Assembly (NCBI RefSeq): GCF_002838835.1
Contig: NZ_NHPP01000006.1
Span: 1-64,000, forward strand
DNA length: 64,000 bases
Reading direction: 5' to 3'
Origin: Siphonobacter sp. SORGH_AS_0500
Lineage (GTDB): Bacteria; Bacteroidota; Bacteroidia; Cytophagales; Spirosomataceae
Under the pieces are notes generated by a model. The model had not been told where the DNA came from. It ran no database searches and saw only the letters and a program-made list of their open reading frames with translations. The position numbers and the translations under genes are program-made. Positions 38,086 to 48,897 of the stretch are shown piece by piece (positions within the stretch are counted from its first letter, which is position 1; the number at the start of each line of letters is the position of its first letter).

Positions 38086-38903
38086 TTCGTTTCTTTTTCG
38101 TACGTTAAAAACCGCTCGTACAACTGACGTGTAATGGGACCGGGCTGGCCTGAACCAATGGGACGATTATCAATTTTGGTAACCGGAACAATGCGTTTGG
38201 TTGAACCCGTGGTGAATAATTCATCCGCCTGTAGAGTCTCTTCGAGCGTTACTTCACGTTCTTCTACTTTCAGTTCACGCTGAGCAAAATTCAGGATGTG
38301 CTTCCGGGTAATCCCGCGTAACATTCCCTCGGCAGGGGTAATCAGGGTATCGCCTTTGACCACAAAAACATTGGAACGTGAAGATTCAGTAATCAGACCG
38401 TTTTCATAGTATAATACGTCGTCGGCTCCCATTTCGCGTTGCTTCCGCAATAAATAAATGGGAAGTAGGTAATCCAGTGACTTTACTTCGGCGAGTTGTC
38501 GCTGGTGTTCTACGCTCATAAAGTGCAGCCCTTTTTCGGGATCTTTAAACTCAAAGGGCTTGGCAATTACGAAAAAGTTTGATTGCTCGGCGGGGGCAAA
38601 ACCATCGGGAGAATACCCGCCCGTCAGTACCAGTTTCAGACCTAATAAGGCATGAGGATTGAGGCGAATCAGCTCGGCAATGATTTCCCGTAGCTGCTCG
38701 CGACTGGCTGGAATGTTCAAGCCCATTAGCTCCGCCGAACGATTAAAGCGGTCGAGGTGATCTTCCTGAAAAATGGGTTTCCCGTCGATACACCGGAAAA
38801 AATCGAAGATTCCGTAGGCCCGCAACAGGCCTAAATCCGTGATGTTAAGCTTGGCTTGTTCTTCGGGAAGAAATTCGCCATTAAGGAAAAAAGTAGCTGC
38901 CAT
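38082..38903 (-). CDS. Class IV aminotransferase (PLP)
   Basis: A 273-residue fold-type IV PLP enzyme. The catalytic lysine is Lys141 in EVKSLDYLL and the PLP-binding glutamate is Glu173 in LITESSRSNVFVV. The phosphate-binding GITRKHIL and TTGSTKRIVPV segments (about residues 200-207 and 229-239) complete the site. The family includes branched-chain and D-amino-acid aminotransferases and 4-amino-4-deoxychorismate lyase (PabC). The folate gene folP lies next upstream on the same strand about 120 bases away, which slightly favours PabC, but motifs alone do not decide. It overlaps the M15 gene by four bases. Confidence 0.85.
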   Translation of the reverse strand: MAATFFLNGEFLPEEQAKLNITDLGLLRAYGIFDFFRCIDGKPIFQEDHLDRFNRSAELMGLNIPASREQLREIIAELIRLNPHALLGLKLVLTGGYSPDGFAPAEQSNFFVIAKPFEFKDPEKGLHFMSVEHQRQLAEVKSLDYLLPIYLLRKQREMGADDVLYYENGLITESSRSNVFVVKGDTLITPAEGMLRGITRKHILNFAQRELKVEEREVTLEETLQADELFTTGSTKRIVPVTKIDNRPIGSGQPGPITRQLYERFLTYEKETN

Positions 38904-38970
38904 GAAAGAAGAAAATAATTGGGGCTAAAGATAATTCTTTTGGTGTATAAACTGACGGAAGCCTGATAAA

Positions 38971-39007
38971 CCCCAGCGGGGTTCAATCATGACTAGCCCC
39001 TTCAGGG
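38971..39007. repeat. CCCC-n-GGGG dispersed repeat
   Basis: CCCCAGCGGGGTT, then ACTAGCCCCTTCAGGG, matches the repeat type at 181-226 and 343-390 in order and spacing. It lies between folP and the aminotransferase gene. Confidence 0.7.
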
Positions 39008-39022
39008 TTTTGTGAGTAACGA

Positions 39023-39883
39023 TTAATACCGATTTAGCCATTGCATAATCTGAATTGTTTCCATGGCTTCCCGGACATCGTGTACCCGCAAAATAGTTGC
39101 TCCTTTTTGCAAGGCGATGGTATTCAGAACCGTCGTTCCATTGAGAGCTTCGGAGGGTGGAATTCCCAGTTTTTTCCAGACCATGCTTTTCCGTGATAGG
39201 CCAATCAATAGGGGTAAACCAAAGACGCCGAAAGCTTCCGCCTGAGCCAGTAACTCATAATTCTGATCGGCGTTTTTCGCGAAGCCGAAACCAGGATCCA
39301 GAATAAGATCCTTAATGCCCGCTTCCCGAGCCAGAGTTACCCGAACCAGTAACTCATCTATTACTTCAGTTACCAGATTTTCGTACTGATTCAGGCTGGC
39401 CATGTTTTGGGGAGTGCCTCGCATGTGCATCAGCACGTAAGGAACTTGCAGATCGGCGGCTGTCTGAAACATGGCGTCATCGAGCAAACCACCCGAAACG
39501 TCGTTAATCAGGGATGCTCCGGCTTCGATAGCTCGGCGGGCTACGTTCGACCGGAACGTATCAATGGAAAGCAAGGCATCCGGGAAATGTTTGAGAATCG
39601 TTTCCACGGCCAGTAACACCCGTCGGATCTCTTCTTCTTCGGGCACATCATCCGCTCCGGGTCGGGTAGAATAGCCACCGATATCCAGAAAAGTAGCCCC
39701 TTCGGAAAGCATTTTTTCGGCCCTTTGTCGAATCCCTTCGGGATCGCCAAATCGATTTCCAGCGTGGAAAGAATCGGGGGTAATATTGATAATACCCATC
39801 ACTACGGGCGTCTGAATCGAAACTAATCGACCCCGGCAGTTAAGGGTCGTCGGAACGAAAGAAGAAAAAACAGGTTCTTGCAT
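39023..39883 (-). CDS. folP: Dihydropteroate synthase
   Basis: FolP condenses 6-hydroxymethyl-7,8-dihydropterin pyrophosphate with p-aminobenzoate, a folate-synthesis step in the cytoplasm and the sulfonamide target. The 286-residue TIM-barrel protein shows all signatures: GIINITPDSF (about residues 30-39), FLDIGGYSTRPGA (about 61-73), LINDVSGG (about 117-124), HMRG, DPGFGFAK (about 190-197) and the C-terminal LRVHDVREA. It is divergently placed from atpD. Confidence 0.97.
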   Translation of the reverse strand: MQEPVFSSFVPTTLNCRGRLVSIQTPVVMGIINITPDSFHAGNRFGDPEGIRQRAEKMLSEGATFLDIGGYSTRPGADDVPEEEEIRRVLLAVETILKHFPDALLSIDTFRSNVARRAIEAGASLINDVSGGLLDDAMFQTAADLQVPYVLMHMRGTPQNMASLNQYENLVTEVIDELLVRVTLAREAGIKDLILDPGFGFAKNADQNYELLAQAEAFGVFGLPLLIGLSRKSMVWKKLGIPPSEALNGTTVLNTIALQKGATILRVHDVREAMETIQIMQWLNRY

Positions 39884-39987
39884 GGGGTAAAAATACGTTC
39901 AGAAAGGCCCTTAGGATAACTTTGAATACAATTCTACGTACCTTATTATAGTTATTCAGTTTTTTTCGCGGAAATATCCAATATTGA

Positions 39988-41577
<1,590 letters not shown>

Positions 41578-41660
41578 TTTACAGTTTTCGGTTTTTAGTT
41601 TACAGTTCTTGATTAGATTGTAAACTGAAAACAGCCAACTGAAAACGGAAAACTATAAAC
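41578..41660. repeat. Imperfect hairpin repeat between atpD and atpC
   Basis: Inner arms AGTTTACA (41597-41604) and TGTAAACT (41619-41626) are perfect. Outer arms (41578-41596 and 41641-41660) match at about 17 of 20 positions. The right half contains AACTGAAAAC and GAAAACGG, the same repeat words found near 26.0, 26.15, 52.9 and 61.6 kb. It could modulate the ratio of beta to epsilon subunit. Confidence 0.75.
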
Positions 41661-41672
41661 AGAAGACTGACC

Positions 41673-41915
41673 ATGTTCATCGAAATTATTACTCCCGATA
41701 AAAAGGTGTTTGCTGGTGAAGCGGTTTCGGCTTCTTTTCCGGGCACCCAGGGTTCGTTTCAGATTTTGAATAACCACGCTCCTTTAGTGAGTACGATCGG
41801 TAAAGGTCCGGTGGTTGTCGAGACGAAAGACGGACAAAAGACGTATACAGTAGATGGCGGTGTCGTAGAGGTATTGAACAACAAAATCCTCGTATTGGCA
41901 GAAGCCATTCTGTAA
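41673..41915 (+). CDS. atpC: F1Fo ATP synthase subunit epsilon (short form)
   Basis: The epsilon subunit belongs to the central stalk and couples rotation to catalysis. This 80-residue protein holds only the N-terminal beta-sandwich (FIEIITPDKKVFAGEAVSAS, GSFQILNNHAPLVS, VDGGVVEVLNNKILVLAE). The C-terminal two-helix inhibitory domain is missing. Short epsilon subunits are usual in Bacteroidota, so this is not a truncation. It follows atpD after a repeat-filled gap of 95 bases. Confidence 0.95.
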   Translation: MFIEIITPDKKVFAGEAVSASFPGTQGSFQILNNHAPLVSTIGKGPVVVETKDGQKTYTVDGGVVEVLNNKILVLAEAIL

Positions 41916-41933
41916 CGCTTAAGAAAAAAGACG

Positions 41934-41972
41934 AGTCCCGTAGGTAAGCTTTACCTGCGGGACTTCTTTTTT
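41934..41972 (+). terminator. Terminator of the atpD-atpC operon
   Basis: AGTCCCGTAGGTAA / TTACCTGCGGGACT (one T-G position) is followed by TCTTTTTT, 18 bases after the atpC stop. Confidence 0.93.
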
Positions 41973-42050
41973 GCCCATTCCTGAGTAAATTTAGCCTGAA
42001 AATATTCAACCTGAATTTACGTTACTACCCGTATGTTGTTTGATTTAACC

Positions 42051-43295
42051 ATGAAAAAGCAAGTATTCATCGCTCTATTCAGCATCTTGTTCGCAACTAT
42101 CGCTCAGGCTCAGGTTACGCTAAACCCACGGGTGGAAGGTCGAACGTCCGAAGATGTGACGATTACCAAAGTGGAGTTGACTAGCCAATACACGATCATC
42201 TCCCTGCGGTATGAGGATCCCGTCCCAAGTATAAAAGATCGGTACCTGCGACGAATGAATCCCAGTATGACGGCATCCAATATTGCCATTGATCCGGAAA
42301 GTGATCTGCAAGTCAACAGTAAGGGTAAACTCTATTCGTTCAAGTTTATTAAGGCCGAAGGTATTCCGGTAAGGCCCGCCAAACGTGACGTCCGCCCTGG
42401 CGATGTGGTGTCATTTGTTGTGTATTTCGAACGACTTGATCCAGGACTGGAAGACTTCAATCTCTTTGAATGTCGGGATGGTATGGATAACTGGCACTGC
42501 TGGAACTTCTACCATATCCACATAAAAAATCCGGCTCTTAAGAAAAATGCAAAGAAAACGCCTGCTCCGGTAGTGGCGAAGAAAGAAGCGGGATCCACTA
42601 TTCCTCCTTTAACCGTTTTAATAAGCGGCCAAGTCTACGATGCCACGACCAAAGAGGTGATCGACGGACGGATCGTTCTTCAAAAACCGGGAGCTAAAAA
42701 CGATACGTTGAAAACCATCAGTAGCACAGGCGTTTACCGAAAAAATGTGAAGCCCGCTACGTATCAGGTAACCGTCATTGCTCCGGGTTATGAGCCTGCT
42801 ACGGCGACGGTAACTGTCAAGGAAAATGCGGTTGAGAAGGATTTTTACCTAAGAGCCACGGGGGCTAAACCCGCAGCGGCTGAAGTGACTCCACCGCCCG
42901 TTGAGCCTACTCCTAAAGAAGCCCCGGCGGAAGAATTGAAGGCTGAAGTAGGGGCAAAGGTTGAACTGAAAAACATTCTTTTTGAAACCGGAAAAGCGGA
43001 CCTGTTACCCGAATCCATTGAAGGGCTAACGCAGGTAGTAGAATGGCTGAAAGCAAATCCAACGGTAGAGATACGTTTGGAAGGCCACACGGATGCCATT
43101 GGAGATTCTAAAGCAAACATGAAGCTGTCGATTGATCGGGTCACAACGGTGAAGCAATATTTAGTTAACAATGGAATTGAAGCCAGCCGTATTGAAACGC
43201 AGGGTTTTGGCGATACAAAACCGTTGGTAAACTCAACTAATGATCAGCAACGAAGACAAAACCGCCGGGTAGAATTAATTGTGACCAAGAAGTAG
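42051..43295 (+). CDS. OmpA-family outer-membrane protein with N-terminal extension
   Basis: A 414-residue exported protein starting MKKQVFIALFS with signal cleavage near AQA-QV; an ATG 18 bases upstream is also open. Order: a beta-rich N-terminal region (about residues 20-160) that I cannot assign, a low-complexity Ala/Lys/Pro linker, a carboxypeptidase-regulatory-like beta-sandwich (about 188-265, ISGQVYDATTKEVIDGRIVL), an Ala/Pro/Glu linker, then an OmpA C-terminal domain (about 300-414). The latter has NILFETGKADLLPES, LEGHTDAIGD and RRQNRRVELIV, the residues that grip diaminopimelate in peptidoglycan. It probably anchors the outer membrane or a surface structure to the wall. Confidence 0.88.
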   Translation: MKKQVFIALFSILFATIAQAQVTLNPRVEGRTSEDVTITKVELTSQYTIISLRYEDPVPSIKDRYLRRMNPSMTASNIAIDPESDLQVNSKGKLYSFKFIKAEGIPVRPAKRDVRPGDVVSFVVYFERLDPGLEDFNLFECRDGMDNWHCWNFYHIHIKNPALKKNAKKTPAPVVAKKEAGSTIPPLTVLISGQVYDATTKEVIDGRIVLQKPGAKNDTLKTISSTGVYRKNVKPATYQVTVIAPGYEPATATVTVKENAVEKDFYLRATGAKPAAAEVTPPPVEPTPKEAPAEELKAEVGAKVELKNILFETGKADLLPESIEGLTQVVEWLKANPTVEIRLEGHTDAIGDSKANMKLSIDRVTTVKQYLVNNGIEASRIETQGFGDTKPLVNSTNDQQRRQNRRVELIVTKK

Positions 43296-43615
43296 GGTAA
43301 TTGAAGTAGTAAGTAATAGAGGCTAGTGGAAACACTAGCCTCTCCGCTAGGGTTAGTGTCCTCACCAGCCAGGGAGGGAAACGTAGAGACGCGACTTCAT
43401 CGCGTCTGGCCGGGAAATGAGAATAATTTAGATAGTAACAAAATGGCCTCTTAAGCATTGAAATTTAATGGTAGCAAAGCCTCTTAAATTCTTTCCTCCC
43501 TGGTTGGTGAAGACACCAGCCAGGGAGGGAAAAACACGGAATATTAATCTATTAACCAACAACTAAAAACTATTAACTATTTACCCAGCCACGATGAAGT
43601 CGAGTCTCTACGGAG
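43296..43615. repeat. Gene-free stretch with palindromic repeats
   Basis: Three stems lie here: AGAGGCTAGTG-GAAA-CACTAGCCTCT (43318-43343, perfect), GGTTAGTG-4 nt-CACCAGCC (43351-43370), and a long stem CCTCCCTGG(T)TGGTG / CACCA(G)CCAGGGAGG (43494-43528). The GCGACTTCATCGC element recurs at 43391-43403 and in damaged form near 43592-43605. The first stem may also end the OmpA-like transcript, but there is no T-run. Confidence 0.8.
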
Positions 43616-45268
43616 TTAGGGTTGAATTTTAAACCCATCCTGAAGGGTTGCTCCTCTCATACTCAACGCCGGATTATAGTAAGGACTACAGGGTAAATCC
43701 GCATCCTGACAGTTACTCCAATACCCTTTGATGCCATGCACTACTCGCGGGTCGTCGTTGGCTACGTATAGTTGAAGCGGAGGCAAGGGGTAAACCGTTA
43801 CGGAAGCCTCTGGGTAAGAATCAGGAGTTATTAGGGGGGGAGACTGCCGTTTAAAGGAAGCATATACTAAGGCAAGGCTAAGGAATCCAACTGCTCCCAA
43901 ACTGAACAGCGTGGGAACGGGTCTGCGAAAAGGAGCATACCCAATCAGCAAGGCGGCAACGATAAAGCCCATTCCGAACCGGAATTCTGGAGCATTAATA
44001 AACCAGAAAATTACTCCCGCAAAAGACATCAATAATAACCAGAACCAGTTAGGATATTGCATGAGAAACTGCACCATCCGCTTCCACTGGATCATTGCCG
44101 CCAGCGGCCAGCCAAAGAGAAAAATAAGTAATACCTGATCGGGGAGTAACTGCGAAGCGAACCAGTGAGGTATCCAGCTAAAATCAAATAAACCGTTGAC
44201 CGGACTCAATTTGGTTCCGCCAGAAAGATTAATTAAGCCTTGCTCAATAACGGAAGTTGGGACTTTCCAGTCAAAAGAAAACCAGTCGATTAATGGTGAA
44301 GTGGTAGGGAAAAGAATATAGCCCGTTAAAATCAGATTGGCTCCCAGCCACCAGAGAAGCGGAATAAGTCCGACCACGACCAGTAAGCTAGCCTGACGGT
44401 AACTCCTTTTTCGAAAGCAATCAACAAATAGGACGACCGGAACCAGCAAGGCCATAAGCGTGCTCATTTTTATGGTAAAGGCCAGCAGCGTTAACCATAC
44501 GATCAACAGGCGTTCGGACGATGCACCAGAGCCTTCTACTTGCCGGGTCATCAAATAAAAGACGAGTCCGACGAGAATCTGAGCGGGATGATCGGGACTG
44601 GGCGAGGCCAGCCGCCAGTGAGCATGCCAGAGAAAGAGAACCCCCATTCCTAGTATCAGCCAGTCGCTCATTCGCTGGGGTTTGTGAAGAAGGGACTTCA
44701 ATCCCCACCCGAAAAGTACCAGCATCAGCCAACCATTCAGCACGTGATACGATTCTCCGGTAAGAAAACGAAGACTGAAAAAGGCTTCCGTCAGAAAGGA
44801 GGCGTTATTAAATCCAAAGCGATAATTAACGTTTGCCAGTCCGGGGACGACGGCATATTCCGAAATCCATCGAATCATCGGAGCATGGTACCCCCCCGTA
44901 TCGGCCACTCGTGGCAGGTGCGTAGTACGGGTAAGAATGACCAGAAAGCCTAGGAGAAAGGCTCCCCAGAAATAAAGTGATTTAGGCAAAGTAATCGTCT
45001 GTATTCGAGTGCTCCAATACGAACGTCGATGGATTAACCAGCCCATTAATGCGATAAAAAGCCCTGCATGAACCTCCATTCCAATCGCACTGAAGAGCCA
45101 GAAATAACCTAATACATTGGTTAATCCGGCCCAACCGATGAAGGCTAGAGCGGGGAGTGGTAACTCCTGAGGAGAACGTCCCAAACGTTGGAAGGCTAGC
45201 CATACTAAATCACCAGCCGCGAGGCAGAGGATGGACATGTATAGCCAGAGGAGCAGGGTAATAAGCAT
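43616..45268 (-). CDS. Large multi-pass membrane protein (LIC_10190-like)
   Basis: A 550-residue inner-membrane protein with about 12-13 hydrophobic helices. The segment ADTGGYHAPMIRWISEYAVVPGLANVNYRFGFN (about residues 123-155) resembles the acidic first-loop region of GT-C glycosyltransferases and of the LIC_10190 membrane protein family. Many GT-C enzymes use lipid-linked sugars in the periplasm for glycan or protein modification, which suggests but does not prove a similar role. It lies 66 bases downstream of the YfhO-like gene, another protein of this general class, in the same direction. Exact function unknown. Confidence 0.68.
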   Translation of the reverse strand: MLITLLLWLYMSILCLAAGDLVWLAFQRLGRSPQELPLPALAFIGWAGLTNVLGYFWLFSAIGMEVHAGLFIALMGWLIHRRSYWSTRIQTITLPKSLYFWGAFLLGFLVILTRTTHLPRVADTGGYHAPMIRWISEYAVVPGLANVNYRFGFNNASFLTEAFFSLRFLTGESYHVLNGWLMLVLFGWGLKSLLHKPQRMSDWLILGMGVLFLWHAHWRLASPSPDHPAQILVGLVFYLMTRQVEGSGASSERLLIVWLTLLAFTIKMSTLMALLVPVVLFVDCFRKRSYRQASLLVVVGLIPLLWWLGANLILTGYILFPTTSPLIDWFSFDWKVPTSVIEQGLINLSGGTKLSPVNGLFDFSWIPHWFASQLLPDQVLLIFLFGWPLAAMIQWKRMVQFLMQYPNWFWLLLMSFAGVIFWFINAPEFRFGMGFIVAALLIGYAPFRRPVPTLFSLGAVGFLSLALVYASFKRQSPPLITPDSYPEASVTVYPLPPLQLYVANDDPRVVHGIKGYWSNCQDADLPCSPYYNPALSMRGATLQDGFKIQP

Positions 45269-45285
45269 ACGGGTTAACTAAATGG

Positions 45286-45317
45286 AAAATGGCTGATGCA
45301 TGCACCAGCCATTTTCA
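45286..45317. other. Hairpin between two membrane-protein genes
   Basis: GAAAATGGCTG / CAGCCATTTTC, an 11-bp stem with a 10-base loop, fills the 66-base gap. It lacks a clear T-run on the minus strand, so it is a weak terminator or processing stem. Confidence 0.5.
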
Positions 45318-45334
45318 AGCGAACATTCGATGGA

Positions 45335-47812
45335 TTATCGTTTACGAACTTCAATGACCACGCCCGCAATCACTAATAAAATCAGGGCAATGTTGGAAAT
45401 CAGGTCGATGGTCATGCCTTTTTTCCAGACGGGAGGATCGAATTTGAACTCAATGGTATGGGTACCCGCCGGAACGCGTAAGCCTCGCAACAGATAATCA
45501 ACCCGAATGTGAGGAACTTCTTTACCATCGATAAACGATTTCCAGTCGGTATTACCTTTATAGAAAATTTCCGAGAAAACGGCCAGTTGTTCACTGCCCG
45601 CCTTGCTCTCGTATTTCATCCGATCAGGTTCGTAAGCAACCAGTTTAATCGAATTGGTAGAATCCGACTGGATGGAGGTTAATCCTTTCAAGTCGTCTGC
45701 GTAACGTTGATCAATGACCGCTGTCTGTTTTGGATTAAGCGTTTCCATTGCCTTCATTTCTTCGTTGGCATTAGGCACGAGTCGGTAATTCTGAACGAAC
45801 CAGGCATTCCCCAACGCTTCCGGGTTTTGCTGAACCACATCCTGATTCGTTTGCGGATCGCGTTGAATCACATACTTGGCATTGAGCATGTTAATCACAC
45901 CCATAAAGTTTTTCGGCAAAGCGTACTCCATTAGCTCCGAATAACGCTTCAGCTTGGCGGCGTGGTAACCCCCGAGTGATTTATGGAAATAGGATACACT
46001 CGCATCGCTCATGAAGTAACCCCGATTATCCAGTACCCGGTAACTCAGCCCTTTATCCTGAAGAATTTGCTCGTCTACCGGAGTAGGAGTAATACGGGCC
46101 TGAGCTTCGCTTTTGCTGGAGAAATCTTTGTTATTAAAGTAACGCTTGTCAACGAAGAACAAATCGAAGTAAGCAATCACGCCCAGACCAACGATCAGAA
46201 TAGTTTCCTTGATCTTGTTCGTTACGTATAACCAGACCAGAGCCGCCGCAATCAGTACAAAAATCAGCGTGCGGAGGGAATCCGAACGTAATAAAGAACC
46301 CCGATCTTCGACCAGAGCTCGTAGAACTTCCGTACCGAAAGCAGGATCACCGAACATCTGACCTAACTGTACGCTTTCGTTTGGCTTGCGTAACTCCATG
46401 ATGGAAGGCCCAAGCAACCATACCAACAAAGCCAAACCACCCGTCAGGGCCACACTGGCAAGCAAAGCAGGACGGAGTTCAGCAAAGGTGGGTTTACGGT
46501 CAATCAGGGTTTGTACCGCTAAAACGGCGAGTAACGCCACTAAAAACTGAACGATACTTAACGTCATGGTAACCGCCCGGAACTTATTATAGAGCGGGAA
46601 GTGATCGAACATGAAGTTACCAAAGGCAGAAAAATTACTGCCCCAGGCAATGAAGAGCATTAAAATTGTAGCTCCGGCAATCCACCATTTCACGCGGGTA
46701 TTGACGATGAACAAACCTAATACGAAGAGGAAAAGCACTACGGCTCCGGCGTAGGCGGGTCCACCGTTGATGGGTAATCCTCCCCAATAGGTATAAAATC
46801 CATTCTCTACAATTTGCTTGGCCTGAGCAGGATCCATGCCGCGTTGGGTCATGATTTTGTAAATCTCGGAATCCGTGGTAAGCGGCTCCGCCGAAGCACC
46901 ACCGTAGACGCGGGGAATTAGCAGCGTTAACGTTTCACCAATCCCGTAACTGTATTCAAAAGCATAGTTATAATCCAGCCCATTTTGGGTATTTGCAGCA
47001 GCGGCAGCTCCGGGAGCGGCGGGTTTGGGCAGTGAAAGCTCAGAGGTACCCCGAGTGGTTTCCTTCGTATAATCCAGCGTAACCATTAAACGACCGCCAT
47101 AACTGCCTACGCCCACAGCGGCAGCAATGGCCAGAACCACACCCGCCGTAATGAGATTTTTCAGACGACCCTCCTTGATCTGCACGATGGTCTCCATAAT
47201 GATATACGGAACCAGAGCCAGAGCGAAGTAATACGTGATTTGTAAGTGGTTAGCGGCTAGTTCGAGACAGACAAATAGAGCGGTAACGGCTCCACCAATC
47301 CAGTAACGTTCACGAAGGGCCAGCATCACCCCAGCCAGAATTCCCGGCATGTAAGCCAGTGCGTACATTTTAGAAACGTGACCGGCCTTAATGAAGATCA
47401 TGTTGTACGAACCGAAGGCGAAAGCTAGAGCTCCCACCACTGCCAGCCAGCGACGAACGCCCATGGTAGTCAGTAAGATGTACATGCCCAGCATCATCAG
47501 GAAAATGATCCGAATGGCTTCTGGAATGATGGATAGAGCAATGGAAACGGTTTTACCGACGAATGTATACGGGTAATCGCCTGCAACCATGTAGGCAGGC
47601 ATTCCGCTGAACATGGAGTTGGTCCAGAGAGCCCAGCGGCCCGTGGCTTTGTGGAATTCGTTGAGTTCCTGAGCTCCGGCCTGAGCCTGCTGAATATCGT
47701 GCATGCCCAGAACTTTGCCCTGAAGACTAGGCGAGGCATAGAGAGCAGCCAGTACAAACAGAACCAGAACGGCGAGTAAATGAGGGAGTAACTTGCTAAG
47801 CGTGGATTTCAT
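45335..47812 (-). CDS. YfhO-family membrane protein
   Basis: An 825-residue protein starting at MKSTLSKLLPH; an ATG 63 bases upstream is also open but adds a non-family segment. It has about 12-14 membrane helices, an early periplasmic loop GMHDIQQAQAGAQELNEFHKATGRWALWTNSMFSGMP typical of YfhO/DUF2723-like proteins, and a soluble domain between the last two groups of helices (about residues 590-790) with the YfhO VLDNRGYFMSDASVSYFHKSLGGYHAAK region. In Gram-positives YfhO glycosylates lipoteichoic acid using lipid-linked sugars. In Bacteroidota the target is unknown, perhaps surface glycans. Confidence 0.85.
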   Translation of the reverse strand: MKSTLSKLLPHLLAVLVLFVLAALYASPSLQGKVLGMHDIQQAQAGAQELNEFHKATGRWALWTNSMFSGMPAYMVAGDYPYTFVGKTVSIALSIIPEAIRIIFLMMLGMYILLTTMGVRRWLAVVGALAFAFGSYNMIFIKAGHVSKMYALAYMPGILAGVMLALRERYWIGGAVTALFVCLELAANHLQITYYFALALVPYIIMETIVQIKEGRLKNLITAGVVLAIAAAVGVGSYGGRLMVTLDYTKETTRGTSELSLPKPAAPGAAAAANTQNGLDYNYAFEYSYGIGETLTLLIPRVYGGASAEPLTTDSEIYKIMTQRGMDPAQAKQIVENGFYTYWGGLPINGGPAYAGAVVLFLFVLGLFIVNTRVKWWIAGATILMLFIAWGSNFSAFGNFMFDHFPLYNKFRAVTMTLSIVQFLVALLAVLAVQTLIDRKPTFAELRPALLASVALTGGLALLVWLLGPSIMELRKPNESVQLGQMFGDPAFGTEVLRALVEDRGSLLRSDSLRTLIFVLIAAALVWLYVTNKIKETILIVGLGVIAYFDLFFVDKRYFNNKDFSSKSEAQARITPTPVDEQILQDKGLSYRVLDNRGYFMSDASVSYFHKSLGGYHAAKLKRYSELMEYALPKNFMGVINMLNAKYVIQRDPQTNQDVVQQNPEALGNAWFVQNYRLVPNANEEMKAMETLNPKQTAVIDQRYADDLKGLTSIQSDSTNSIKLVAYEPDRMKYESKAGSEQLAVFSEIFYKGNTDWKSFIDGKEVPHIRVDYLLRGLRVPAGTHTIEFKFDPPVWKKGMTIDLISNIALILLVIAGVVIEVRKR

Positions 47813-47944
47813 GCGTACAGAGATAGAAAGCACAAAAATAGAAGATACCGCAAACTGTGGTGCGTTATGGGCCAAAAAGGTTTGGCTAGCGTGAGATAAT
47901 GTTGGATTACCAATTCAAGGCAGATCGCTATAATTCCAGCCCTT

Positions 47945-48252
47945 CTGCGTTGAGACGCGATGAAGTCGCGTCCAGATGCTCTTTCGGATTTATAATCCGA
48001 AAGCCATCTGTTGTGGATTTGCAATCCACAACTACTGTTGGTTTGTAGCAAAGCATCATCGACCATCGAATGCTATTTTGCATAAGTTCTATGGAGAAAA
48101 CCTGCTTTTGACCACTATCCATTCAACTAAGATGCTCTTTCGGATTTACAATCCGAAAGCCATCTGTTGTGGATTTACAATCCACCAAAACCAAAAAAGT
48201 CAGCTCCACGATTGAAGCTGACGCATGCTGTTATGGATTTGCAAGCCATAAC
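47945..48252. repeat. REP-like repeat cluster upstream of the RAYT remnant
   Basis: The 47813-48333 gap has no gene. It holds GCGATGAAGTCGC (47957-47969), a two-hairpin REP unit at 47978-48031 (CGGATT-n-AATCCG then GTGGATT-n-AATCCAC), a second at 48134-48186, a variant stem GTTATGG-n-CCATAAC (48230-48252), and a partial unit near 48293-48310 just before the RAYT gene. The unit at 48134 is followed by an orphan terminator-like stem GTCAGCT / AGCTGAC (48199-48222) that matches the tatA terminator. Confidence 0.85.
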
Positions 48253-48333
48253 ATACAAATGATTATCAAACGGTTTTTAAAATTCGCTCAAATGATGCTC
48301 TTTCAAATTTAAATTTATCACAAGGAGCAACCC

Positions 48334-48879
48334 ATGGGTTTAAAGAACAGAATTCACGAAGGATATACCTATTTCATGACGATGACAGTTGTAGATTGGG
48401 TAGATGTATTTACCAGACCTGTTTATAAGGACATTATTGTAAATGCTCTTAAGTACTGTCAGCAAGCGAAAGGATTGGAAATTTACGGCTGGGTATTAAT
48501 GACAAATCATTTACATCTAATGGCTTCTGCAAGAAATAGAGAAATAACGATGTCTGACATCTTACGAGATTTTAAGAAGTATACCTCTAAAAAGATAGTA
48601 GAAGCAGTACAGTTGGAACGGGAGAGTCGTCGGAACTGGTTATTGTATCGCTTTGAATATGCAGGAAAATATGAACCTAAAAATAAAATTTATAAATTCT
48701 GTCAGGATGGAAGTGAAGCTAAAGAGATTCTTACCCCTGAATTTTACCAACAAAAGCTAACTTAGCTGCATGATAATCCTGTAAGAGCTGGAATTGTTGA
48801 GCATCCAGACGAATACTTGTATAGTTCTGCACGAAATTATGCTCGGAAACTAGGCTTAATTGACGTTATTGTTGATTAG
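48334..48879 (+). pseudogene. REP-associated tyrosine transposase (RAYT, HUH Y1 family), nonsense-interrupted
   Basis: The protein belongs to the IS200-like Y1/HUH single-strand endonuclease family, RAYT branch. It shows HUH as NHLHLM (His62-Leu-His64) within WVLMTNHLHLMA, and a DILRDFKKYTSKKI helix whose tyrosine is a candidate nucleophile. A TAG codon after codon 143 (48763-48765) ends the first frame. The same frame then continues with LHDNPVRAGIVEHPDEYLYSSA and the terminal LGLIDVIVD, stopping at 48879, which is the normal RAYT C-terminus. So one nonsense change splits a 181-codon gene. REP-like elements lie on both sides in opposite orientation, the usual setting of RAYT genes. Confidence 0.92.
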
Positions 48880-48897
48880 AAGCTCTATTTCTATCTT

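Noticed and set aside
43318-43343. Perfect stem after the OmpA-like gene as a terminator
   Set aside because: No T-run and it resembles the dispersed palindromes, so it was kept as a repeat only.
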